From an uncultured Ruminococcus sp. (GTDB taxonomy: Bacteria; Bacillota; Clostridia; Oscillospirales; Acutalibacteraceae), in contig CACWVH010000006.1 of NCBI GenBank assembly GCA_902764235.1, forward strand, positions 1-33,204: 33,204 bases of DNA. Reading direction: 5' to 3'. A program made the translations under genes and the position numbers. A model generated the notes under the pieces. That model had not been told where the DNA came from, did not search any database, and saw nothing but the letters and a program-made list of their open reading frames with translations. Positions within the stretch are counted from its first letter, which is position 1, and each line of letters begins with the position of its first letter. This document shows, in pieces, positions 1 to 6,794 of this stretch.

Positions 1-363
1 TCCTGTACTTGCGGCAATTTCCTTCAGCTTTGCCCTCTCGCCCTTTTTGACATACACCTTGATAACATCATAGTTTCTTGATACATAATCGTCATGTGGC
101 TTCTGATTTTGCTTTTTGTTATACTGCTCACGGCAGTTATAGCAAACCTTCTGACTGCCGCTTGCACGGATAAAAGGCTTGCCGCAAAACTCGCATATAT
201 CAGCCCGACCGACTGTTTTAGTTTCTTCGTTGTTTTTCTTTTTTGCTGTATAGGTTCTTGTGCGGATACGCTGCCGTTCCGCACGGCATTCAACGCAGTA
301 ATCAGCATGATTGGCACTACTTTCAAATTCCTTGCCGCACATTTTACAAGTAAAGGTTTTCAT
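1..363 (-). CDS. Zinc-ribbon / ribbon-helix-helix-like DNA-binding protein (partial, runs off left edge)
   Basis: The first 121 codons of a protein are visible; the 3' end lies outside the window. The start ATG at 363 follows AGGGAGAA at a normal distance. The N-terminus has CKMCG and CVEC (residues about 6-26), then CEFCG and CYNC (about 57-77), so there are two Cys4 zinc-ribbon-like modules. After them comes YDVIKVYVKKGERAKLKEIA, which resembles the strand-helix opening of Arc/MetJ-type ribbon-helix-helix domains. I infer a DNA-binding regulator, probably a repressor, because it is transcribed divergently from the main rightward operon and both promoters carry a similar box. The domain assignment is from pattern only. 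The gene is confirmed as coding by the ordered Cys pairs and the open frame over its whole visible length. Confidence 0.75.
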   Translation of the reverse strand, partial: MKTFTCKMCGKEFESSANHADYCVECRAERQRIRTRTYTAKKKNNEETKTVGRADICEFCGKPFIRASGSQKVCYNCREQYNKKQNQKPHDDYVSRNYDVIKVYVKKGERAKLKEIAASTG

Positions 364-395
364 ATAATTCTCCCTTGTTTTTAATATTATACCTG

Positions 396-424
396 ATTAT
401 ACCCCACTATTGAGTATAAGTCAA
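396..424 (-). promoter_or_regulatory. Promoter of the zinc-ribbon gene
   Basis: On the minus strand TTGACT (419-424) and TATAAT (396-401) are separated by exactly 17 bp, a near-consensus sigma-70/SigA promoter. It lies about 35 bp upstream of the start codon at 363. Confidence 0.75.
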
Positions 425-495
425 GAAAAAACAAAAATAAAAAAATCTGAAAACGGGTATTGACAATAGTACCACTATGATGTATAATACCACTT
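399..495. promoter_or_regulatory. Paired operator-like boxes in the divergent promoters
   Basis: The spacers of both divergent promoters contain CCACTAT on the plus strand (404-410 and 472-478). The right one is centred in a small inverted repeat, ATAGT-ACC-ACTAT (466-478), lying between -35 and -10. The left one lies between TATAC (399-403) and GTATA (414-418). A third related ACCACTT follows the right -10 element. I infer binding sites for the adjacent zinc-ribbon/RHH protein. Confidence 0.45.
460..488 (+). promoter_or_regulatory. Consensus promoter of the rightward operon
   Basis: TTGACA (460-465) and TATAAT (483-488) are both perfect consensus with a 17-bp spacer. This promoter should drive 533 onward, the ParA/ParB operon. 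Confidence 0.85.
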
Positions 496-532
496 GTAAG
501 GCAAATAGAGGAAAAACAGGAGGGAAAGGATT

Positions 533-763
533 ATGAATAATTCAAGAAGAAAGGCTTTGCAGAAAATCTATGCGGCTATTGAAGAAGTAAAGTCAAATTT
601 GGAAACTATTTTTAATGAAGAACAGGAAGCGTTTGAAAACATTCCCGAGAACCTTGAGGGTTCTGAAAGATATGAAGCAGCTGAAAATGCAGTTGACAAC
701 CTTGATAATGCTTTTTCAGGTTTAGACGAAGTTTTGGAATACCTCGAAGAAGCAATGGCGTAG
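533..763 (+). CDS. Small acidic helical protein of unknown function
   Basis: A 76-residue protein that starts at ATG 533 after the strong site AGGAGGG (518-524). It is first in the operon driven by the consensus promoter at 460-488. The composition is rich in Glu, Ala, Asn and Leu with heptad-like spacing (for example NAVDNLDNAF and DEVLEYLEEAM), so it is probably all-helical and may form a coiled coil. I recognise no catalytic motif. Small acidic proteins of this size are common as first genes in Clostridia conjugative elements. The next gene's ribosome binding site overlaps its stop codon, so the two are likely translated together. Confidence 0.7.
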   Translation: MNNSRRKALQKIYAAIEEVKSNLETIFNEEQEAFENIPENLEGSERYEAAENAVDNLDNAFSGLDEVLEYLEEAMA

Positions 764-777
764 GAGGTGTTATTAGT

Positions 778-936
778 TTGGCAATTATGTACACAGATAA
801 TGGTTGGATTAATGTTAATCTTCCTCCGTTCTGTTCTTTGGAAGATATGTGTCGCAAGCAGGACGAGGAGGATGAAAGAAAATGGCAAGAAGAACACAAT
901 AACAAATCTCAGGAAGAAAGGACAGACGAGAAATGA
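778..936 (+). CDS. Small unknown protein, TTG start
   Basis: A 52-residue charged protein. The TTG at 778 is chosen as start because AGGAGGTG (763-770) lies 7 bases upstream and overlaps the stop of the preceding gene; the first ATG is at 787 and would be too far from that site. The N-terminal half contains YTDNGWINVNLPPFC, and the C-terminal half is almost wholly charged (DEEDERKWQEEH). The stop TGA overlaps the next start as ATGA, a sign of translational coupling. No family is recognised. I consider it real because of the ribosome binding site and tight packing. Confidence 0.6.
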   Translation: MAIMYTDNGWINVNLPPFCSLEDMCRKQDEEDERKWQEEHNNKSQEERTDEK

Positions 937-1294
937 ATGTAATCACGAAAATCGGAACAGTAAGCAACATAAGCTATACCTCACGGCAGGTTACGGAGGA
1001 AATCAAGGAGGAGCTGCTTTCCTTTACGCTTGAATACGCTGCCGGACAGACGGTTTCCGTCAAATGCCATGATGACAGGCTTGTCAATGAAATCTTGGCT
1101 TGCTGAAAGAAAGCGAGTTTTTCATTGATGAAGATACGGTTATCAGAGGTGTGTGTATTCTTACCGAGGACGATACAGTTTATCCAAAATACTTCGGTAA
1201 GGATCTGGCTTTGAAATATCGACAGCAGGAGCTTAATATGCAGGAGCTTCTGAAAGTATCGGAACAGTTTGCAGACGAGGATGATCCGTTTTAA
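933..1294 (+). pseudogene. Small unknown gene, apparently split by a one-base frameshift
   Basis: Two open frames meet here. The first (933-1106, 57 residues, ATG overlapping the previous stop) ends RLVNEILAC and stop. The second (1100-1294, 64 residues) continues LKESEFFIDEDTVIRG from a TTG at 1100 that has no ribosome binding site. Restoring a single T near 1100 would join them as one protein of about 120 residues reading NEILALLKESEFF without a break, so a one-base deletion is the simplest explanation. Alternatives are two coupled genes with a TTG restart, or a sequencing error. The protein ends in an acidic tail (FADEDDPF) and its stop codon is followed at once by palindrome copy 1. The function is unknown. 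Confidence 0.55.
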
Positions 1295-1318
1295 CTTCTG
1301 CCCCAGTGGGGCAAAAGT
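1294..1318 (+). repeat. Intercistronic palindrome, copy 1 of 6
   Basis: Arms ACTTCTGCCCC and GGGGCAAAAGT are separated by 3 bases. The last A of the preceding TAA stop is the first base of the palindrome. In gene sense this copy is identical to copy 6. No U-run follows, so it does not look like a rho-independent terminator. The next gene's AGGAGG site lies about 15 bases downstream. Confidence 0.85.
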
Positions 1319-1346
1319 CGGACAGAACAATTTAGGAGGAAATAAT

Positions 1347-1625
1347 ATGTCAGGTAACTCAAAATACTCAAAAATATACTCAAGAAATCCACGGCTAAGG
1401 AGAATACATCATAGAATAGAAGATGCTTTATTAGGACTTGCAAAAATTGTATTGAACACAACTTTGTGTGCTATTGTACTTGTTATTGAAACAGTTATAA
1501 TTCCATTAAAAATTGCTGATGTTATTTCTTGCAGTTGGATATGGATACTCTCTCCCGTGTGGATATACACGATACTATTCATCGTAATGTATTTCATACA
1601 CAAGCGTATATATAATTATTATTAA
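1347..1625 (+). CDS. Two-helix membrane protein of unknown function
   Basis: A 92-residue protein whose start ATG 1347 follows TTTAGGAGGAAA at ideal spacing. An in-frame start further upstream at 1269 is rejected because it would run through the palindrome and lacks a ribosome binding site. Residues 1-25 are basic (NPRLRRIHHR). Two hydrophobic segments follow: about 30-58 (IVLNTTLCAIVLVIETVIIP) and 65-84 (WIWILSPVWIYTILFIVMYF). The tail HKRIYNYY is short and basic. It lies between the damaged gene and parA. No family is recognised; it may be a membrane accessory of the element. Confidence 0.65.
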   Translation: MSGNSKYSKIYSRNPRLRRIHHRIEDALLGLAKIVLNTTLCAIVLVIETVIIPLKIADVISCSWIWILSPVWIYTILFIVMYFIHKRIYNYY

Positions 1626-1643
1626 ATTCAGGAGGAATTTACA

Positions 1644-2444
1644 ATGTGCAGAATTATTTCAATCGCTAATCAGAAGGGCGGTGTCGGCAAGACAACAACA
1701 GCCATGAATGTAGGTGTGGCACTCAGGCTCACAGGAAAACGTGTGCTGCTGATCGACCTTGACCCACAGGCGAACTTGTCAACCTATCTCGGCTTTACCA
1801 ATGACGAGGGAGAACCTATTGACGATCTGCCGACAATCAGCCATCTGATGATGGTAGCTATTGGTCAGGGTAAGAAGCTCACCGATGTTAAACAGTATAT
1901 CAGGCATAACGAGCTGAATGATATTGATTACATACCGTCCGACATCAATCTTGCCAATGCAGACTGCTATCTTGCCGGAGCGTTATCGAGAGAAACGGTG
2001 CTGAAGCGTATGCTGACAAAGGAGCTGATCAGTGATTACGACTATATCATTATCGACTGTCTGCCCTCTCTTGGAGTGCTGCTGATGAACGCACTTGTTG
2101 CAAGCAACGGCATTATCATTCCTGTTCAGGCTCAGAAATTCGCCTTTGACGGTCTTGGTATGCTTAACAGTATCTTTGATCAGGTAAAAGCTACATTGAA
2201 GCCGGAACTGAGTCTGATCGGAGTGCTGCCGACAATGGTTGACCACACCAACGCAAGCAAACGTGTCATTGAACAGCTGAAAGAAGCCTATCCTGACGAG
2301 TTGTTCAATACCGTTATTCACAGAGCCACAGAAGCCACTGAAAGCACCAACAAGCACAGAAGCCTTTGCCTTTACAAGAACCGTTTAGGAGAGGAATACA
2401 AAGCGGTTGCGGAGGAAATTATCAGACGAGAGGTAACAACATGA
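1644..2444 (+). CDS. parA: ParA/Soj-family partition ATPase
   Basis: A 266-residue ParA-type P-loop ATPase. The deviant Walker A motif KGGVGKTT is at residues 11-18, with the signature lysine at 11. The DLDPQAN motif (38-44) and the Walker B DYIIIDCLPSLG (133-144) follow. The length matches chromosomal and plasmid ParA/Soj/MinD relatives that lack an N-terminal helix-turn-helix domain, so autoregulation must rely on another protein. Proteins of this family bind DNA non-specifically when ATP-bound and move ParB-DNA complexes. Its ribosome binding site is AGGAGGAA. A parB lies 400 bp downstream in the same operon, so a role in maintaining the excised circular element is likely. The stop overlaps the next start as ATGA. 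Confidence 0.93.
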   Translation: MCRIISIANQKGGVGKTTTAMNVGVALRLTGKRVLLIDLDPQANLSTYLGFTNDEGEPIDDLPTISHLMMVAIGQGKKLTDVKQYIRHNELNDIDYIPSDINLANADCYLAGALSRETVLKRMLTKELISDYDYIIIDCLPSLGVLLMNALVASNGIIIPVQAQKFAFDGLGMLNSIFDQVKATLKPELSLIGVLPTMVDHTNASKRVIEQLKEAYPDELFNTVIHRATEATESTNKHRSLCLYKNRLGEEYKAVAEEIIRREVTT

Positions 2445-2743
2445 AAAAATTATCTCCTATTCTTATAATTCCTATTATAGTCTGCTTATCTATTTTCTGT
2501 GGAACAGCAACTTTTGCTGAAAGTACTGATGTATCGGAATCTACATCGTCAGTAATCGATTATTCAGAACAAAGCAGTGTTACAGAGGAATCAAAAGATG
2601 ACAATATTTCTGATTATGAAACATCTGATGATACTCAGAAATATCCAACAGAAAAACAAAAGCGACAAACAACAATAATATCCATTATTTTTATATTTGT
2701 TACACTTTGTCTTGGTGGTGTTTTGAAAGTAAATGTTAAATAA
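2441..2743 (+). CDS. Signal-peptide, Ser/Asp-rich, single-TM surface protein
   Basis: A 100-residue protein whose ATG overlaps the parA stop. Residues 1-25 form a typical signal peptide (KK, then LSPILIIPIIVCLSIFCG, then ATFAES with cleavage after A). Residues 26-70 are a low-complexity stalk rich in Ser, Thr, Glu and Asp. A basic stretch EKQKRQ precedes a final hydrophobic segment (TTIISIIFIFVTLCLGGVL). The plan (exported N-terminus, stalk, C-terminal anchor) is the same as in the proteins at 4373 and 17742. It probably sits at the cell surface with a role in the envelope side of transfer. No domain is recognised. Confidence 0.7.
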   Translation: MKKLSPILIIPIIVCLSIFCGTATFAESTDVSESTSSVIDYSEQSSVTEESKDDNISDYETSDDTQKYPTEKQKRQTTIISIIFIFVTLCLGGVLKVNVK

Positions 2744-2756
2744 ATAGGAGTTCACT

Positions 2757-2846
2757 ATGGATTTATTTTTGGGAATAGCAATAGGTATGGTGATCGGTGC
2801 CTTTTTCGGATTTGCTGTTTTTGCACTTCTCAGCGTAAGTGATTAA
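2757..2846 (+). CDS. 29-residue single-TM peptide, DUF3789-like
   Basis: A tiny protein that starts at ATG 2757 after ATAGGAG. It is almost entirely one hydrophobic helix with a glycine-zipper pattern (LGIAIGMVIGAFFGFAVFAL) and ends LLSVSD. Peptides of this size and pattern (DUF3789 type) recur in Firmicutes conjugative elements; the match is by pattern only. The following parB ribosome binding site AAGGAG overlaps its stop codon, which supports that it is a real, translated gene. It would insert into the cytoplasmic membrane; its role is unknown. Confidence 0.6.
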   Translation: MDLFLGIAIGMVIGAFFGFAVFALLSVSD

Positions 2847-2856
2847 GGAGAGTAAA

Positions 2857-4140
2857 ATGAAATGGGACGGCACAGCGTATGCAAATGAAATTAAACGAGG
2901 TTTATTTCTCTTGTTGACCGATTTAGAAATACAAAAGGCACGGTTTCTGAGCCACAAGGAATATACCGAGTTGTTTAAACAACATATTGGTCAGCATCAC
3001 GCATTCGGTGGAATAGCTCTTGAAAAATGCTTTGTTCCATATCAGATTATGTGCAAGTCTGACCAAATAGAAATTGATTTAAAGCGACCTCTCAATAATT
3101 CAGGTGATACTGTTATTTCAATGTCATGGAGTATGGCAGCAAGGCATATCAGATACTGGGTTAAGGAAGAATATCTGCAAAAACAGGAAACGGAGGGAAA
3201 GACAATGACACAATTCAATTTCGGGGCAATGATGTCGCAGGAAAACCAAATCAAGCAGATACCTGTCGATATGCTTGTTCCGTATCACAACCATAAATTC
3301 ACGCTGTACGAAGGCGAACGGCTTGACGATATGGTCGAGAGCATCCGCAAAAACGGTGTTATGACACCAATTATCGTACAGCCGTTAGAGGACGGCAATT
3401 ACGAAATTCTGATCGGGCATAACCGTTGGAACGCTTCTAAGATAGCCGGACAGGAATGTGTTCCGGCTATCATAAAGGAAAATCTGACGGAGGAAGAAGC
3501 CGAGATTTATGTTATCGAGAGCAATCTTCTTCAGAGAGGTTTTGGCGAGCTGAAAATATCGGAACAAGCACAGGTGCTTGCACTTCGCTATGAAAGTATG
3601 TTTTCGCAAGGCAAGCGTAATGACATTATCAACGAGCTTTTGGAGCTTGAGGGCAAGGCGGATCAGAAACAGAAACATAATTCAAGAGAGGAGGTGGGTG
3701 CAGAATATGGTCTGAGCAGAAACACCGTTGCAAGACTGCTCCGTGTAGATAAGCTGCATGAAGGGCTGAAAGACTGGGTAGATAACGGTGAACTGTCGGT
3801 CAGAGCTGCCGTTGAGCTGTCCTACCTGAGTATTGAGGAACAAGAACAGCTTTACCGAACCAACACAGACTATTCGACAGGAGGAATGTCAAAGAAGATC
3901 AGCGAGAAAACTGCAAAAGAACTTAGAAGTACTTCCGAAAAATCAGATGCACCAGTTGTTACCAACAATAAAATGAACAGCATTCTAAGCGGAGAAGAAA
4001 AAGAGAAAAAACCGTCAGGAAAATCAGTAAAGATTGACGGTGAGGTTTTTGACAGATATTTTACAAATATCGACAAAAAACAAATCAGTTCTATTGTAGA
4101 ATCAGCTTTAAGAATGTATTTTGCAAGACAGACCGAGTAA
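2857..4140 (+). CDS. parB: ParB-family protein with an extra N-terminal domain
   Basis: The frame from ATG 2857 (after AAGGAG) encodes 427 residues. The ParB part begins near residue 117: IPVDMLVPYHNHKF (about 137), GHNRWNASKIAG (about 187-198, the GERR-like CTPase box), and a helix-turn-helix around 275-295 (EEVGAEYGLSRNTVARLL). A second strong ribosome binding site, GGAGGG (3192-3197), precedes an in-frame ATG at 3205, so a 311-residue form starting MTQFNFGAMM is probably also made and is the length expected for element-borne ParB. The first 116 residues have no family I recognise. Residues after 350 are Lys/Ser-rich, and the end (EVFDRYFTNIDKKQISSIVESALRMYF) resembles a dimerisation helix. 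ParA is encoded upstream. Confidence 0.88.
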   Translation: MKWDGTAYANEIKRGLFLLLTDLEIQKARFLSHKEYTELFKQHIGQHHAFGGIALEKCFVPYQIMCKSDQIEIDLKRPLNNSGDTVISMSWSMAARHIRYWVKEEYLQKQETEGKTMTQFNFGAMMSQENQIKQIPVDMLVPYHNHKFTLYEGERLDDMVESIRKNGVMTPIIVQPLEDGNYEILIGHNRWNASKIAGQECVPAIIKENLTEEEAEIYVIESNLLQRGFGELKISEQAQVLALRYESMFSQGKRNDIINELLELEGKADQKQKHNSREEVGAEYGLSRNTVARLLRVDKLHEGLKDWVDNGELSVRAAVELSYLSIEEQEQLYRTNTDYSTGGMSKKISEKTAKELRSTSEKSDAPVVTNNKMNSILSGEEKEKKPSGKSVKIDGEVFDRYFTNIDKKQISSIVESALRMYFARQTE

Positions 4141-4180
4141 ATGTGTTGCAAAACAGAGAAAATTATGGTAAGATAAAATT

Positions 4181-4285
4181 GCCAAACAAAACTCAATAAG
4201 GACAGACTTAGCGTGTGTTTTTTCTCGGTAAAAACACAGGCTTTACCTTAACACGCTTTTGTGCTGTTCTTGGGTTTTGTTTGGC
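4181..4285 (+). ncRNA. Candidate nested-stem RNA in the parB downstream spacer
   Basis: A 230-base gap follows parB. Within it a 14-bp outer stem (4181-4194 with 4272-4285, one G-U pair) encloses a 7-bp stem AGCGTGT/ACACGCT (4210-4216 with 4251-4257) and a 6-bp stem GGTAAA/TTTACC (4227-4232 with 4242-4247). An alternative 9-bp hairpin, TGTGTTTTT with AAAAACACA (4214-4222 with 4230-4238), competes with the inner two. Such competing folds suggest a regulatory leader or small RNA. No known family is recognised and there is no experimental support. Confidence 0.4.
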
Positions 4286-4302
4286 GACAATGAAGTCTTG
4301 TG

Positions 4303-4352
4303 TTTTTCGGGCACACGGCTTCGGTTGTGTGCCTTTTATTTTGCCCGAAAAA
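4303..4352 (+). terminator. Strong intrinsic terminator with UUCG loop, with competing outer stem
   Basis: A 10-bp stem (4310-4319 with 4324-4333) is closed by a cUUCGg tetraloop and followed by TTTTATTTT. An 11-bp outer stem, TTTTTCGGGCA with TGCCCGAAAAA (4303-4313 with 4342-4352), uses overlapping bases and so cannot form fully together with the hairpin. It could act as a plain terminator after parB or as an attenuator for the stalk-protein gene at 4373. Confidence 0.7.
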
Positions 4353-4372
4353 ACAAAAGGAGTGTTTTTATT

Positions 4373-5425
4373 ATGAAAATTATCAGAAGAATAATCGCTG
4401 CTGTTATGGTTGCTGCCGTGAGCCTTACTACTCTTGCAACAACGGCATTTGCATGGGGTAAAGATCTTGTAGATCTTTCAGATGATGAAAGATTTGACGA
4501 GCTTTGGAAAGAGGTTGAACATTCGTATATTCCTCTTGAAGCATCTTTGATGCACGATGAATTGAAGAAGTTTGTATCAGAGCTTGAATTAGAAACAAAA
4601 ATTTACGGGTATGATGTTGATGAAGGATTTAAGGACTTTAAAGAATGGTACGAAAAGCGTCACGAGGGTGAAGAAATCAATACCTATAATGAAACGATAA
4701 TTAATTATTTGAGAGAACACCCTAATGCTGATTTAACATGGTCTGGCAGTGGATTGGAAAGTACTTATACAGTATACGATATGAATATTAAAGTATATGA
4801 AGGCAAACATAGCAAAGACGAACTATTAATGCAATACAATCCCAAGCATATTGATGATCTTATTGTTTGGACATATAATAGTGACAAGAACCAGTATGAA
4901 GGCAAGAATATAAGCGGTAAGTTTATCAAAAAGTTACCTGCATACAGCATACCGTACAGCCACAGAGAAAGTTCAAAGACATCAGAATCGTCCAACACAT
5001 CATCAGCAGTTGAGCAAGATGAAAGCGAGGAAACCGAGGTATCTGAAATGGAAGAAATGGAAGTATCCTATGCTGACACCATGACCGCCAAAGAAGATGA
5101 ACCAACTACCTCCGATACCGATATCGTGGCTGTTGAGAATAGCAGTAATACTCCCGACAGAGCAGGAACAGCGACCGAAGAAGTAAGTACAGAAGCAGTA
5201 GAAGAAGGAACTGTAAGAGCCAAACCCGATACTGCCACCAATACAGACGGAACCGTTAGAGCTGATACAGATCCTGTAACAGCCGAAGTGGCTGAAGAAT
5301 CTCCTGTCGAGGAAGAAAACAGCAACAATGACAACTCTACCACAACTATTATTATCATTTGCGGTGTTGTCATTGTGGGAGTATTTGCTTTCCTGATCGT
5401 CAAACAAAGAAAGAAGAAGGTGTGA
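4373..5425 (+). CDS. Large signal-peptide/stalk/TM surface protein of unknown function
   Basis: A 350-residue protein. ATG 4373 is chosen because it follows AAAAGGAG and begins a clean signal peptide (MKIIRRIIAAVMVAAVSL, cleavage after TTAFA); an in-frame start 114 bases upstream would run through the terminator hairpin. The exported part has a folded-looking region of about 170 residues (WGKDLVDLSDDERFDELW onward), then about 115 residues of Glu/Ser/Thr/Val-rich stalk with the repeated VRAKPDTATNTDGTVRADTD pattern. A C-terminal helix (TTTIIIICGVVIVGVFAFLI) and the basic stop VKQRKKKV complete it. The signal peptide resembles that of the DUF4366 protein at 17742. It is likely a membrane-anchored surface protein; adhesin or mating-surface roles are only guesses. 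Confidence 0.75.
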   Translation: MKIIRRIIAAVMVAAVSLTTLATTAFAWGKDLVDLSDDERFDELWKEVEHSYIPLEASLMHDELKKFVSELELETKIYGYDVDEGFKDFKEWYEKRHEGEEINTYNETIINYLREHPNADLTWSGSGLESTYTVYDMNIKVYEGKHSKDELLMQYNPKHIDDLIVWTYNSDKNQYEGKNISGKFIKKLPAYSIPYSHRESSKTSESSNTSSAVEQDESEETEVSEMEEMEVSYADTMTAKEDEPTTSDTDIVAVENSSNTPDRAGTATEEVSTEAVEEGTVRAKPDTATNTDGTVRADTDPVTAEVAEESPVEEENSNNDNSTTTIIIICGVVIVGVFAFLIVKQRKKKV

Positions 5426-5428
5426 TAT

Positions 5429-5851
5429 ATGAATAACAAAGTTTTCAGCAAAACCAGAGCAAATCCCAGTCTTGCATACTGCTACATAGAGGAATGTATC
5501 AACGAGCCTGATAACAAGATGTACCGCTACTATCATTGGGACAGCAAGCACAGAATGTATTCCAAAAGAACACTGATAATGGACGAAGCAAAGCTTGTCA
5601 ATTACCTCATGTATCAAAAGCCTGATTATCTCATGCAGCTTCTCAACGAGTGCCGCCTTTACAGCTATGTTCTGCGTAATGTCAGAGCATACAACAAAGC
5701 TGTTGACAGTTAGACCAGTGAGCTTTGCAAAGACGATCAGGAAATGCAGCTTGCTCTCCGACTCGGTGATATGGACAAATACGCAGCACTGGAACGAAGC
5801 AATCGACACAAAGCAGAAGAAATGCTCAGAGATAGCTTTTACGCAGCATAA
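5429..5851 (+). pseudogene. Small unknown gene interrupted by an in-frame amber codon
   Basis: Starting at ATG 5429, the frame runs 94 residues to TAG at 5711-5713. It then continues open in the same frame for 45 more codons to TAA at 5849. The part after the amber codon reads as normal protein (DDQEMQLALRLGDMDKY, then RHKAEEMLRDSFYAA). CAG to TAG is the simplest single change. The front half has Tyr/Arg-rich text (MYRYYHWDSKHRMYSKRTL) and KLVNYLMYQKPDYLMQLL. The gene follows the stalk protein with only 3 bases between them. A truncated product, readthrough or sequencing error are all possible. The function is unknown. Confidence 0.6.
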
Positions 5852-5857
5852 CAAAAC

Positions 5858-5878
5858 AGCCGCCCAAATCGGGCGGCT
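5858..5878 (+). terminator. Hairpin terminating the rightward operon
   Basis: AGCCGCCC and GGGCGGCT pair perfectly (8 bp, loop AAATC) just after the last rightward gene and before the convergent toxN. The following U-run is weak, and on the other strand GTTTTGTT follows, so it may act in both directions. Confidence 0.65.
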
Positions 5879-5986
5879 TAAATTATGTCTTAAAATCGTT
5901 TGTAGGACGGTTTTATTTATGGAAAGGTAAATATACTACTTGCATAATAAAAGCTGTCAGAAAGCTTCTGAAAGCCATTTTGAGAG

Positions 5987-6724
5987 TCATTCTATGTTAT
6001 TGTTGTTGCGGTGGCTTTGCTTGCTTTTATCCCTGCTGCTTTCAGGCTCTTGCCGTTTGGAGGTGGGCTTATGACCGAGTATAGCTTTTTTTCCAAAATA
6101 GAATGGCTCTTGACTGCGTGATTCAGCAGACTTGGGGGTAGTAGATGTTTGTGATACCTCGGATTGAGGAGATTGGTTATCAATTTGTTCCTGTAAGACC
6201 TTAGGAAGAACTATGCCGTTTTCTTGACAGTAAGATATGTACGCATTTTGTAAAATAGAAAAATCGCAGCTATTACGAAGGAGTTTATCATTCTTTGATG
6301 AAGTTATTGCTTCAAAAGTCTTTTGAGCTTGACGCTTAATCTTGTCAATATTTCTTCTGCAAAATGCCAATTCATCATTAATTCGTCTTTTTTGTTCATA
6401 TTCAGGTATGTTCTTTATTTCCAATAATACCAAACATTTTTTAGGAACAGGAATCATATATGCAAATCTCAAAGAGCCTAACTCGAACGCTTTACCCTTT
6501 TTGGGTTTTGTTTTCATAATAATGTTGTTATCTCCATGCTTGATTTGGTGTGATACGGGTACAAAATAATTTATTCCGTTACGTTGAAAACAAGCACCAA
6601 ATAAGAACTTATTTCTGGAACGATATTGAGTATTGGGAACACAAGTGAATCCACGAGCAAGCTTTTCAGCCTGTTTTAGATATGCAATATACTCATCTTG
6701 TACATAATAAAAATCAATATCCAT
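5987..6724 (-). CDS. toxN: Type III toxin, ToxN/AbiQ family endoribonuclease, with C-terminal extension
   Basis: A 245-residue protein that starts after CAGGAGATAAAATA. Residues 1-175 follow the ToxN/AbiQ plan: MDIDFYYVQDEYIAYLK opening, NYFVPVSHQ (52-60, at the position of the ToxN PLTSPK active-site loop), GSLRFAYMIPV (83-93), RRINDELAFCRRNIDKI, and CDFSILQ (153-159). Known members are endoribonucleases held inactive by a repeat RNA antitoxin. Here the upstream 55-nt repeat array and an intervening terminator complete that arrangement. The usual Thr-Ser-x-Lys is replaced by Ser-His-Gln-Ile-Lys, so the active site may differ. Family members are near 170 residues; the extra tail (182-245) is polar and contains YFGKKAIL (209-216), a motif also found in the tail of the helicase at 12224. 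Assignment to the family is confident; the subfamily is not. Confidence 0.88.
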   Translation of the reverse strand: MDIDFYYVQDEYIAYLKQAEKLARGFTCVPNTQYRSRNKFLFGACFQRNGINYFVPVSHQIKHGDNNIIMKTKPKKGKAFELGSLRFAYMIPVPKKCLVLLEIKNIPEYEQKRRINDELAFCRRNIDKIKRQAQKTFEAITSSKNDKLLRNSCDFSILQNAYISYCQENGIVLPKVLQEQIDNQSPQSEVSQTSTTPKSAESRSQEPFYFGKKAILGHKPTSKRQEPESSRDKSKQSHRNNNNIE

Positions 6725-6749
6725 TATTTTATCTCCTGATACGAAAAAT

Positions 6750-6774
6750 GAGCGATTACGATACGCAACCGCTC
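6750..6774 (-). terminator. Terminator between antitoxin repeats and toxN
   Basis: On the minus strand an 11-bp stem with three G-U pairs (GAGCGGTTGCG with CGTAATCGCTC, loop TAT) is followed by ATTTTTCG. A leaky terminator at this position is a hallmark of type III systems, where it sets excess antitoxin RNA over toxin mRNA. Confidence 0.8.
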
Positions 6775-6794
6775 AAGATTTCTGTTACTTTTCA

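Noticed and set aside
5003-5854. Long leftward open frame opposite the stalk protein
   Set aside because: Cys/Phe/Ser-rich text without a ribosome binding site; it is the complement of the low-complexity stalk of the rightward gene.
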